DNA from: Alphaproteobacteria bacterium
GTDB taxonomy: Bacteria > Pseudomonadota > Alphaproteobacteria > CAAGCB01 > CAG-977
Direction: 5' to 3'
Length of the DNA: 64,000 nt
Assembly: GCA_900768465.1 (NCBI GenBank)
Contig: CAAGCY010000013.1
Location: forward strand, 251,638-315,637
The position numbers and the translations under genes were made by a program. Positions 16,870 through 24,255 of this stretch are shown one piece after another. The notes beneath the pieces are model-generated. The model ran no database searches. It saw only the letters and a program-made list of their open reading frames with translations, and was not told the origin of the DNA. Every line of letters starts with the position of its first letter. Within the stretch, counting starts at the first letter, position 1.

Positions 16870-17577
16870 TTACATCGGCTTGATTGCCTGACACCCTTGT
16901 TCGATGCGGTTTTGCAGTTCGGTCAGAAATTCGCGTTTTGCCAATCCTTTGGGCATGGCGGGCAGAAATTGAATAATGACTTTCCCCGGTTTTTTCAAAA
17001 ACGCTTTTTTACCCCAGAAATACCCCGTGTTGACGGCGGCGGGAATAACGGGGACATCGCATTTTTCGTACAGCAAAGCCACACCGGGATTGCATTTCGT
17101 CGGTTGATCGGGCGGCGTGCGCGTTCCTTCGGGAAAGATGACGACGGGACGGTTTTGGCTCAATCGTTTCTGCGCGCCTTCCAGCATGGTGCGCATGGCT
17201 TTCGCGCCCGACGAACGGTCGATGGGGATACTGCCCATCAGCAGCAGATTCCAACCGAACAGAGGGATATAGAGCAATTCTTTTTTCAAAATATACACGG
17301 GTAGAGGCAGCAAAGCGTGGTACGCCATTGTTTCCATGGCGGATTGATGTTTGGACGCGACAATGTAGCGGTGGGAATCTTGCGGCAGATTTTCCATTCC
17401 CCGCACTTCAAAGTCCAATCCGACGATGACGCGCATGCCCCAAATAATCATTTTTCCCCACCAGCGGGCGATAACGGGACGTTGAGGCACAAAGAAAATC
17501 AAACATCCCAGCGTGCAGATAAAGATTGTCGCCAGAATGTAGTAAATGTCGAAAATCAAAGAACGGATAAACGTCAT
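16870..17577 (-). CDS. plsC: 1-acyl-sn-glycerol-3-phosphate acyltransferase
   Basis: A 235-residue PlsC-family acyltransferase that makes phosphatidic acid at the inner membrane. It has an N-terminal membrane segment (residues 8-30) and the active-site block KHQSAMET, in which the usual HX4D is HX4E as in other alphaproteobacteria. FPEGTRTPP and the downstream PVIPAAVNTG block are also present. It overlaps the DUF218 gene by four bases and closes an operon headed by ftsE. Confidence 0.92.
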   Translation of the reverse strand: MTFIRSLIFDIYYILATIFICTLGCLIFFVPQRPVIARWWGKMIIWGMRVIVGLDFEVRGMENLPQDSHRYIVASKHQSAMETMAYHALLPLPVYILKKELLYIPLFGWNLLLMGSIPIDRSSGAKAMRTMLEGAQKRLSQNRPVVIFPEGTRTPPDQPTKCNPGVALLYEKCDVPVIPAAVNTGYFWGKKAFLKKPGKVIIQFLPAMPKGLAKREFLTELQNRIEQGCQAIKPM

Positions 17578-18203
17578 TTTTCAAAAACCTCCGAAGAATC
17601 AAGAGCGGATAAGCGGTACGGCAGTAAATTGCGCAAAGAAACAAACAGGAATTTCATGTATTCGGATACAATCAAAGCAGTGGAGCCGCGCCATTTCCAC
17701 CAATCCGCGTGTTTGAACGTTTGCGGAAAAACGGGGTGCTGCAAAATCGTAAAGTCGGGCATGATATTTTTGAATTCGGAATAACTGCGCGGCATGTGAT
17801 AGGAAGCGGTGACCAACCGCAGGCTGGTAAAGCCGTTTCGTTTCATCCAAGCCAAGCTTTCCAACGCGTTTTCCGTCGTGTTTCGCGCGATGTGTCCCAA
17901 CACGATTTTGTCGTTCAGTTCGGGCGGCAACTCGTCAATCGCTTGAGACAGATTCAAGTGATCGACTTTGCGGTCGACGCCCGAAATCAACAGCTTTTCC
18001 GCCAACCCCCGCTTTAACAAATCGACGGCGGTCGACAGCCGTTCCGTCCCGCCCGTCAGCGCGATAATCGCGTCGGTTTTTGTGGTTTCGTCGACGGGTT
18101 TTTGATTGACTCGGGCGGCAAAGCCGAACAATCCCGCCATCCACAGGGCGACGGTGCAGAAAAGCAATGCGAACAGGCGGAAACGGCTGATTTTTTTCAT
18201 CAT
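17574..18203 (-). CDS. DUF218 (YdcF/SanA-like) membrane-anchored protein
   Basis: A 209-residue protein with one N-terminal membrane anchor (about residues 9-27) and a DUF218 domain facing the periplasm: AIIALTGGTERLSTA, the TTENALE element and VTASYHMPRS. SanA/YdcF relatives act in envelope integrity and polysaccharide-precursor handling, but their chemistry is not settled. It starts in an ATGA overlap with ftsX and ends four bases into plsC. This order after ftsEX is common in alphaproteobacteria. Confidence 0.85.
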   Translation of the reverse strand: MMKKISRFRLFALLFCTVALWMAGLFGFAARVNQKPVDETTKTDAIIALTGGTERLSTAVDLLKRGLAEKLLISGVDRKVDHLNLSQAIDELPPELNDKIVLGHIARNTTENALESLAWMKRNGFTSLRLVTASYHMPRSYSEFKNIMPDFTILQHPVFPQTFKHADWWKWRGSTALIVSEYMKFLFVSLRNLLPYRLSALDSSEVFEK

Positions 18204-19096
18204 AACAGCCGCCTTAACGTTCGATGAACCGTCCAATACGCGGTCAGGGTCGCCAAAGTGATTGCCGCGACGGGAATCAGCCCCAGCAAAGCCCATGTTG
18301 CCGCGTCGAAACGGGCTTCGGACAGCAAGCCGCCTTCGATTTCGCGGGCAATCGACGACAGCATGAACAAAATCGGCAAAACAAAGCCAAAGCCGGGAAT
18401 TGCGCCGAAAGCCGCCAGCGTTCCCATTCTGAACGCGTATTGCCGCGCGATGTACGCGTCATGCGCGCCCGTTTGATGCAGCAGTTCGATGACGGGCTTA
18501 TGCACCGCCAAAGACGAACAAGTAACGTAAATCACGATAATCGATGTCGAGGCAATGACCAGCATCAACAAAGTCGATGCCAGAAAATCCAGCCTTTGCG
18601 TCAATTTTATCAGTTTGCCCAGCCATAGTTTGTGAACGTCCAGCGACGCGTTCGGCGCGCTTTTTTTCAACAGCGCTTTCAAGATGTCCAAATCGACGGC
18701 GGTATCGGGCAGCAGCTGCACGTCAATCAAAGCGGGCAAGGGCAAATCGTCCAGCAAAACACTGTCGCCCAGCCACGGTTTCAGTAAATCTTTCATCTGA
18801 CGGTCGGTCAGCAGATTGGCGGAAGAAACGCCCGCCGTTTTACGCAGGACGGACAGCGCTTCGTCGATTTCCATTTGTGTTTTTTTGCGGTTGATTTTGC
18901 CGTTTTCCTCTATCGGCAGGACTTGGACGGTCAAAGACCCCGAAATCGAACGGCTCCACCGCGCCAGCATCGAATTCAGCGACAAAGTGCCCGCCGTCGT
19001 CAACGTGGCGAAAAACACCATCAGCATGACCATCCATGGCAGAAACCAGCTCAAGCCGTCTTTGGAAAAAGGTAAATCACTGGGACGTCTAAACAT
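18200..19096 (-). CDS. ftsX: Cell-division ABC transporter permease FtsX
   Basis: A 298-residue FtsX with four membrane segments: one near residues 16-38 before the periplasmic domain, and three in the C-terminal half (around residues 175-200, 220-245 and 268-290). It partners FtsE to control septal peptidoglycan hydrolases. I chose the ATG at 19096, just inside the ftsE 3' end; a start at 19138 would add unlike residues. The sequence is divergent, as FtsX usually is, so the assignment leans on topology and on FtsE next door. Confidence 0.88.
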   Translation of the reverse strand: MFRRPSDLPFSKDGLSWFLPWMVMLMVFFATLTTAGTLSLNSMLARWSRSISGSLTVQVLPIEENGKINRKKTQMEIDEALSVLRKTAGVSSANLLTDRQMKDLLKPWLGDSVLLDDLPLPALIDVQLLPDTAVDLDILKALLKKSAPNASLDVHKLWLGKLIKLTQRLDFLASTLLMLVIASTSIIVIYVTCSSLAVHKPVIELLHQTGAHDAYIARQYAFRMGTLAAFGAIPGFGFVLPILFMLSSIAREIEGGLLSEARFDAATWALLGLIPVAAITLATLTAYWTVHRTLRRLL

Positions 19097-19796
19097 GAAG
19101 GTCGTCTCCGAATTGCATGCCCGCGGGGTAAATCGCAAGCCGTCCGTTGCTTAAATGCATGCGCGCAAACGGAAAAGCGCGAATCAGGCTTTCGTTGTGC
19201 GTTGCGATGACGACCGTTGTGCCGCGGCGGTTCAGTTCGACGAACAGCCGCAGCAGACGCGCCGCCGATTTGTCGTCCATGTTGCCCGTCGGTTCGTCCG
19301 CGACCAGCAAATCGGGGCGGTTGATGACCGCGCGCGCAATGGCGACGCTTTGTTTCTGTCCGCCCGACAAAGTGGGAGGCTTGGCGTTCAGATGATTGCC
19401 CAATCCGACCCAAATCAGCAGTTCGGTGACGCGTTTTTTTATCTCGTCTTCGGGAAAGCCCGCGATTCGCAAAGGAAGCGCGACGTTGTCCACGGCGGAC
19501 AAGTGGTCAAGCAGGCGGAAATCCTGAAAAACGACGCCGATTCTGCGGCGGATTTCGGGCAGTTCGTCGCGCGGAGTCGCCAGCGTCGGTTTGCCGAACA
19601 GCTTGATATGACCGCGGGTTTGCGCTTTTGCCAGATACAGCAGGCTCAGCAGCGACGTTTTCCCCGCGCCGCTTTCCCCCGTCAGGAAATGAAAAGACCC
19701 CGCGGGCAGCGCAAAAGTAATGTCGCGCAGAACTTCCGTTCCTTGCCCGTAGCGCAGTCCGACGGTGTCGAATTCAACGATATTCTGCGGTGTCAA
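19089..19796 (-). CDS. ftsE: Cell-division ATP-binding protein FtsE
   Basis: About 235 residues with a full ABC ATPase: Walker A GESGAGKTS, signature LSGGQKQSVAIARA, Walker B LLVADEPTGNMD and the switch histidine in VIATHNES. FtsE binds FtsX at the division site. The most likely start is the TTG at 19796, which gives an N-terminus of normal length and has AAAGGATACAGG before it; an in-frame start at 19901 would reach into the divergent promoter region. Confidence 0.92.
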   Translation of the reverse strand: MTPQNIVEFDTVGLRYGQGTEVLRDITFALPAGSFHFLTGESGAGKTSLLSLLYLAKAQTRGHIKLFGKPTLATPRDELPEIRRRIGVVFQDFRLLDHLSAVDNVALPLRIAGFPEDEIKKRVTELLIWVGLGNHLNAKPPTLSGGQKQSVAIARAVINRPDLLVADEPTGNMDDKSAARLLRLFVELNRRGTTVVIATHNESLIRAFPFARMHLSNGRLAIYPAGMQFGDDLHV

Positions 19797-19810
19797 GCCT
19801 GTATCCTTTG

Positions 19811-19838
19811 TTGTAATCCGTTTGTTTTCGCGTATACT
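19811..19838 (+). promoter_or_regulatory. Promoter of the zinc-ribbon gene
   Basis: TTGTAA and TATACT are separated by 16 bases, 37 bases before the start codon. The same AT-rich stretch probably also serves the divergent ftsE operon. Confidence 0.5.
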
Positions 19839-19875
19839 ATAACACAATCGTTCAAAATGCCACAGGGAAAGACCA

Positions 19876-20538
19876 ATGTTTTTTACTTGTCCGAAATGCA
19901 ATACCGTTTATGACGTTCCCGCCGAACAGGTCGATACCGCGCGCCAGCTGAGGTGCGCCATGTGCGGTCATTTGTGGGAACCCGCCGCGGAAACCGAAGA
20001 TGTCGAAGAAGAAAAAGACGAAACGGAACATTCTTTTCCGACGGACGGCGACGAAGCCGACGATTTGCCCGTTTTTCCCGATGCCGACGCCGATCCGTTC
20101 GCAAACGAATCCGATTTGACCGCGTTCAAGCCTATTTTTCAAACGCCCGAAGAACAGCCCGCCGAAAAACGCTGGCTCCGCCCGCTGTATTTTTCAAGCA
20201 TGGTGTTTATCGCTATCGGGATTTACGCTTTTTTCTTTCACCTGCCGAACAAGACGCCGTTGGAATTCCGATCGCTCAGCCCCGAATATGTGGAAAAGGA
20301 TTATCAGACCACGCTGATTTTGAACGCGGTCGTTCAAAACCGTTCTGCCGTCGATGTGAATGGGCAGGGATTCCAAGTCTTTTATTACGACAAAAACGGA
20401 AAGGAAGTAACGCAAGCCGATTTTCCCGTTCGGCAGACGTTCAAAGCGAACGCCGCCACGCCCGTAAAGCTGGAAGTCGGACGTCCCCCCGCGCAGGCGG
20501 AACGCGCCACTTTGCAAATCAAAGCGTTAAAGCCTTAA
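19876..20538 (+). CDS. MJ0042-type zinc-ribbon membrane protein (DUF3426-like)
   Basis: A 220-residue protein. The first 40 residues form a zinc ribbon with CPKC and CAMC pairs. An acidic linker follows, one membrane segment lies near residues 108-127, and the C-terminal domain has the DUF3426-like FYYDKNGKEVTQADFPV element. The function is not established. Alphaproteobacteria commonly carry it divergent from ftsE, as here. It converges with lysA with only four bases between the stop codons. Confidence 0.85.
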   Translation: MFFTCPKCNTVYDVPAEQVDTARQLRCAMCGHLWEPAAETEDVEEEKDETEHSFPTDGDEADDLPVFPDADADPFANESDLTAFKPIFQTPEEQPAEKRWLRPLYFSSMVFIAIGIYAFFFHLPNKTPLEFRSLSPEYVEKDYQTTLILNAVVQNRSAVDVNGQGFQVFYYDKNGKEVTQADFPVRQTFKANAATPVKLEVGRPPAQAERATLQIKALKP

Positions 20539-20542
20539 ATCT

Positions 20543-21763
20543 CTAAATCCACGGGGCGGGACGGCACAAAGCCGTCATTTCCGCGACGGTCTGACGGCGG
20601 CGGATGACGGCGTAACGGTCGTTGTCGGTCAGCACTTCGGCAATCAAAGGCCGTCCGTTGTAGTTGGACGCCATAGCCGCGCCGTACGCGCCCGCCGTTT
20701 CAATCGCGATTAAATCGCCTTCGTTCAGTTCGGGCAACATTCTGTCTTTGCCGAAGATGTCCGCGCTTTCGCAAATCGGACCGACGACATCGTAGCGTTC
20801 GGACGCTTCGCCGCCTTTGACGGCTTCAATATTGTGATACGCGTCGTACATCGCGGGACGGACAAGGTCGCTCATGCCCGCGTCCAGAACGGCGAAACGC
20901 TTGTCGCCCGTTTGCTTGACGCGCACGACGGACGCGACCAACACGCCCGCGTCGCCTGAAATGCAGCGTCCCGGTTCAAACACGAACTCGCCGTCGAAAT
21001 CGCCCAAAACATCCTGTAAAACCGCGATGTAGTCGGCGGGGGAAGGGGCGGATTCATCCGTTTTGTAAGCAACGCCCAAACCGCCGCCGACATCGACGGT
21101 TTGAATCAAAACGCCGTGTTCTTTCAAATCGTTCAGCATTTTTTTTGTTTTGACGAAAGCTTCGCGGAACGGGGAAAGCTCTAAAATCTGCGAACCGACG
21201 TGGACTTCGATGCCGTGCAGGGAAATCCCTTTGAATTGTTCGGCGGACAGGAACAGCCGCCGCGCGTCGTTCCAATCGATGCCGAACTTGTTTTCCTTTT
21301 TGCCCGTGGTGATTTTTTCGTGCGTGCGCGCGTCCACATCGGGATTGACGCGAATGCCGACGGAGGCGGTTTTGTTCAAACCGATTGCGATTTCATTGAT
21401 TAAACGGATTTCCGATTCCGATTCGGCGTTGATTTGCTTGATGCCCGCCATAATTGCGGCGGTCAGTTCCGCGCGCGTTTTGCCGACGCCCGAAAACACG
21501 ATTTTGTCCGCGGGAACGCCCGCTTGCAACGCCAGTTCCAATTCGCCGCCCGACACGATGTCCGCGCCCGCGCCCATACCCGCCAGAATTTTCAAAATCG
21601 TCGGGTTGAAGTTGCTTTTGACCGCAAAGCAGACGGTCGCTTTTTTCAACGGCTTGACCGCATCCGCGAAAGACCGGAAATTATCCCGCAGCTTTTGTTC
21701 GGAATACAGGTAAAACGGCGTGCCGACTTCGGCGGCGATTTTGGAAATCAAATCGGAATTCAT
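20543..21763 (-). CDS. lysA: Diaminopimelate decarboxylase
   Basis: A 406-residue PLP enzyme that makes lysine from meso-diaminopimelate. The PLP lysine is K49 in CFAVKSN. The barrel elements SGGELELAL, GIRVNPDVDA and GGGLGV are present, and the C-terminal active-site GPICESADIF contributes the cysteine. Length is normal. Its ATG overlaps the stop of the upstream lipoprotein gene by four bases, the lptM-lysA pairing seen in alphaproteobacteria, although argH, which usually precedes them, is absent. Confidence 0.97.
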   Translation of the reverse strand: MNSDLISKIAAEVGTPFYLYSEQKLRDNFRSFADAVKPLKKATVCFAVKSNFNPTILKILAGMGAGADIVSGGELELALQAGVPADKIVFSGVGKTRAELTAAIMAGIKQINAESESEIRLINEIAIGLNKTASVGIRVNPDVDARTHEKITTGKKENKFGIDWNDARRLFLSAEQFKGISLHGIEVHVGSQILELSPFREAFVKTKKMLNDLKEHGVLIQTVDVGGGLGVAYKTDESAPSPADYIAVLQDVLGDFDGEFVFEPGRCISGDAGVLVASVVRVKQTGDKRFAVLDAGMSDLVRPAMYDAYHNIEAVKGGEASERYDVVGPICESADIFGKDRMLPELNEGDLIAIETAGAYGAAMASNYNGRPLIAEVLTDNDRYAVIRRRQTVAEMTALCRPAPWI

Positions 21764-21972
21764 TGAGCTTCCTTTTCAAGCTGTGCGTTCAAATCCAACA
21801 AAGAGGAGGGGCGATTTTCCTGTTTTGGAGCGTTTTGTTCAACCGTGACGGGGTTTCGCGGCGCGGGATATTGACGCGGATAAGCGGCGTTCGGCGGAAA
21901 ATCCAGCCGTCCGCGTTTGCCGCATCCCGCGACGGACAAAGCGATGCACAGGACGATAAACAGTTTTTTCAT
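21760..21972 (-). CDS. Small LptM-like lipoprotein
   Basis: A 70-residue lipoprotein: a short signal peptide with the lipobox VAGC (Cys 17) followed by GKRGRLDFPP and a Pro/Asn-rich tail. This resembles the LptM (YifL) family, whose members start GCGQKGPL after processing and assist assembly of the LPS translocon LptD. The position before lysA is typical. The family is short and weakly conserved, so the function is inferred from the lipobox motif and context. Confidence 0.75.
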   Translation of the reverse strand: MKKLFIVLCIALSVAGCGKRGRLDFPPNAAYPRQYPAPRNPVTVEQNAPKQENRPSSLLDLNAQLEKEAQ

Positions 21973-22047
21973 GGCAAGCCCTCTTTTTTTTGCGAACTTT
22001 ATCAGAGTTTAAAAACTTTTTCATTCTTTTTAAGGATACTTTTTTTT

Positions 22048-22683
22048 ATGAAAAGCGTGTTTTTGATTTTTTTGCTGTTGTTTTCCCTTTCGGCGCAGGC
22101 GCAAATAACGCTGAAAAGCGCGCGCGCGCCCGATTTGTTCACGCTTTCCTATCCCAAAAGCACGCCGACCGCGACGTTTTTTAACGAATACGGGCAGGAT
22201 GTCGGCATATCCAATTTCCGCGGCAAGATTATTCTGCTGAACATTTGGTCGACGGGATGCCCGCAATGCGTTATCGAACTGCCGATGCTCGACCGGCTGC
22301 AAAAAGAAATGGGCGGTATGAAGTTCCAAGTCATCGCGCTGTCTTCGGGGTTGGAGAACATTCCGACTTTGCGGCGTTTTTTCGTATCCCGCGGTGTCAG
22401 AAATTTGCGTGTTTATTCCGATCCGCAGGCGAAGTATTCGCAGGCGGCGGGCGTTTTGGGACTGCCGACGACTTTTCTGATTGACGAAAACGGCATGGAA
22501 ATCGGACGCGTGCGCGGCATTGTCGATTGGACGAATCCGAAGCTGAAAGCGCAAATCCGCGGACTTATCGCCCAAAGCAAAGCCAAAAAGGAGCAGGAAA
22601 AAGCCGACTCCGAAAAGGCAAAAGAACCGCCGCCCCCGCCGCCCGAACCTAAACCCGACTTTCAAGGCTGGTTCAAAAAGTAA
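22048..22683 (+). CDS. TlpA-like periplasmic thiol-disulfide protein
   Basis: About 211 residues. A signal peptide (cleavage near SAQAQ) is followed by a thioredoxin fold with the redox motif WSTGCPQCVIELP and the cis-Pro loop LGLPTTFLID. The C-terminal 45 residues are Lys/Glu-rich and then Pro-rich. TlpA/ResA-type proteins reduce periplasmic disulfides, for example in cytochrome maturation, but the target is unknown here. I chose the ATG at 22048 because it gives a proper signal peptide and has TAAGGA upstream. Confidence 0.85.
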   Translation: MKSVFLIFLLLFSLSAQAQITLKSARAPDLFTLSYPKSTPTATFFNEYGQDVGISNFRGKIILLNIWSTGCPQCVIELPMLDRLQKEMGGMKFQVIALSSGLENIPTLRRFFVSRGVRNLRVYSDPQAKYSQAAGVLGLPTTFLIDENGMEIGRVRGIVDWTNPKLKAQIRGLIAQSKAKKEQEKADSEKAKEPPPPPPEPKPDFQGWFKK

Positions 22684-22770
22684 AGAATCCTTGGTTTTTT
22701 CTAAAAAAGCTTGATTCCTGCACAAATTGATTTAAAAGGTAGACTTCCGTTTTAGAAACAAGGGGGCGAC

Positions 22771-23247
22771 ATGGCCAAACAACGTTATTTGATTATCTCT
22801 TGGGAACAGTTTCATGCCGACGCGCGCGCTTTGGCGGCAAAGCTGGTCAACCGCACGGACTTGAAAAAAATCGTTTGCGTGACGCGCGGCGGGTTGTTTC
22901 CCGCGGCGGTGCTGGCGCGCGAACTGGAAATCCGCTGGATAGACACCGTTTGCGTTGCGGGCTATGACGAAGAAGAACGCGGCACGGAAGCTTCCCTGCT
23001 GAAAATCCCCGAAGGCGATGGCGAAGGTATGCTGGTCGTCGACGATTTGGTCGATTCGGGCAGAACGGGAAAAATCATCCGTCAACTGCTTCCGAAAGCT
23101 TACTTTGTAACGATGTACGCGAAACCGCAGGGTGCCGCCGTTGTTGACGATTATGTCGTCGGGGTCGATCAGGACGTTTGGATTTTGTTCCCGTGGGAAG
23201 CCGAACTTTCCCCCGCGTCGCCGCTGGTTCGCCGCAAAGACGACTGA
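22771..23247 (+). CDS. gpt: Xanthine phosphoribosyltransferase
   Basis: A 158-residue type I phosphoribosyltransferase. The PRPP loop MLVVDDLVDSGRT is intact, with a VTRGG element earlier and the C-terminal DVWILFPWE characteristic of the Gpt branch. It salvages xanthine and guanine to nucleotides. It has its own ribosome-binding site (AAGGGGGCGAC) and is followed by a terminator, so it is probably monocistronic. Confidence 0.9.
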   Translation: MAKQRYLIISWEQFHADARALAAKLVNRTDLKKIVCVTRGGLFPAAVLARELEIRWIDTVCVAGYDEEERGTEASLLKIPEGDGEGMLVVDDLVDSGRTGKIIRQLLPKAYFVTMYAKPQGAAVVDDYVVGVDQDVWILFPWEAELSPASPLVRRKDD

Positions 23248-23255
23248 TTTTTTTC

Positions 23256-23287
23256 AAAGCTCCGCTTTTAAAAACGGAGCTTTTCTT
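23256..23287 (+). terminator. Terminator after gpt
   Basis: Arms AAAGCTCCG and CGGAGCTTT, extended by an A/T-rich inner stem and followed by TTCTTTT. Confidence 0.8.
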
Positions 23288-23304
23288 TTAAAGGACTGAT
23301 TTCA

Positions 23305-24255
23305 ATGACCAAAACAACTTGGAAAGCGGGAACGATGATTTATCCGTTGCCCGCCGTGATGGTAACGTCGGGAACGATGGAAAAGCCCAACGTGTTCACC
23401 GCCGCGTGGACGGGTATTATCAATTCCGAACCCGCGATGACGTACGTTTCGATTCGTCCGTCGCGCTATTCCCACGAATTGATTGAACAAAACGGGGAAT
23501 TCGTCATCAACCTGACCACGCAGGATTTGCTGCACGCCGCCGATTTCTGCGGCGTCAAGTCGGGACGCGACACGGACAAATTCGCCGAAACGGGATTGAC
23601 TCCGATGCCCTGCAAGTTTGTCAAAGCGCCCCAAATCGCGCAAAGCCCCGTCAGCGTCGAATGTAAAGTGACGGAAATCAAAAAACTGGGGTCGCACGAT
23701 ATGTTTATGGCTGAAATTCTGGCGGTCAACGTCGACGATTCCCTGCTGGACGAAACGGGCAAGCTGGCGCTGGAAAAATGCGGACTGGTCGCGTTCTGTC
23801 ACGGAGGCTATTACGGATTGAGCGGACAAATCGGCACGTTCGGTTTTTCGGTCGCCAAAAAGAAAAGCCGCAAACAGAAAATCCACGAAATCAAAGCAAA
23901 ACGCCGCCTTGAAAAGGCCGCGCACGTCGCTGAAGAAACCGAAGAGGAAGAAAAAGTCAAACCGTTCAAAAAGCGCAAACCCGCTTTTGAAAATCGCGAA
24001 GACCGCGAACCGCGCAAATTCAACCGCGAAGATCGCCGTTACGCGAACCGCAAACCGCGCAAATTCGACCATGACGAACGTACTTTTGACAACGACGAAA
24101 AACCGTTTAAAAAGCCGTTTGCGAAAAAGCCGTTCGGTAACGGAAAAAAAGAAAAGGGCTTCGGCGACCGCAAGCCGTTCGGAAAAACAGCCGAAAGCAA
24201 AAAACGGTTCGCGGACAAAAAGCCTGCGCGCAAACCGTTTAAACCCAAAGCTTAG
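23305..24255 (+). CDS. Flavin-reductase-like flavoprotein with long basic tail
   Basis: A 316-residue protein. Residues 1-190 form a flavin reductase/FMN-binding split barrel (YPLPAVMVTSG, the NVFTAAWTG element, and IRPSRYSHELI). Residues 195-316 are a low-complexity tail of Lys, Arg, Phe and Pro with repeated KPFKKRK/KPFGNGKK-like units, reminiscent of the tails of RNA helicases. The tail may bind RNA or DNA, and its presence on this fold is unusual. The substrate is unknown. The 3' end overlaps convergent polA by three bases with no visible terminator. Confidence 0.8.
   Translation: MTKTTWKAGTMIYPLPAVMVTSGTMEKPNVFTAAWTGIINSEPAMTYVSIRPSRYSHELIEQNGEFVINLTTQDLLHAADFCGVKSGRDTDKFAETGLTPMPCKFVKAPQIAQSPVSVECKVTEIKKLGSHDMFMAEILAVNVDDSLLDETGKLALEKCGLVAFCHGGYYGLSGQIGTFGFSVAKKKSRKQKIHEIKAKRRLEKAAHVAEETEEEEKVKPFKKRKPAFENREDREPRKFNREDRRYANRKPRKFDHDERTFDNDEKPFKKPFAKKPFGNGKKEKGFGDRKPFGKTAESKKRFADKKPARKPFKPKA

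Noticed and set aside
21763..22047. N-terminal extension of the TlpA-like gene back to 21763
   Set aside because: It would run antisense through the lipoprotein gene; the ATG at 22048 gives a proper signal peptide.
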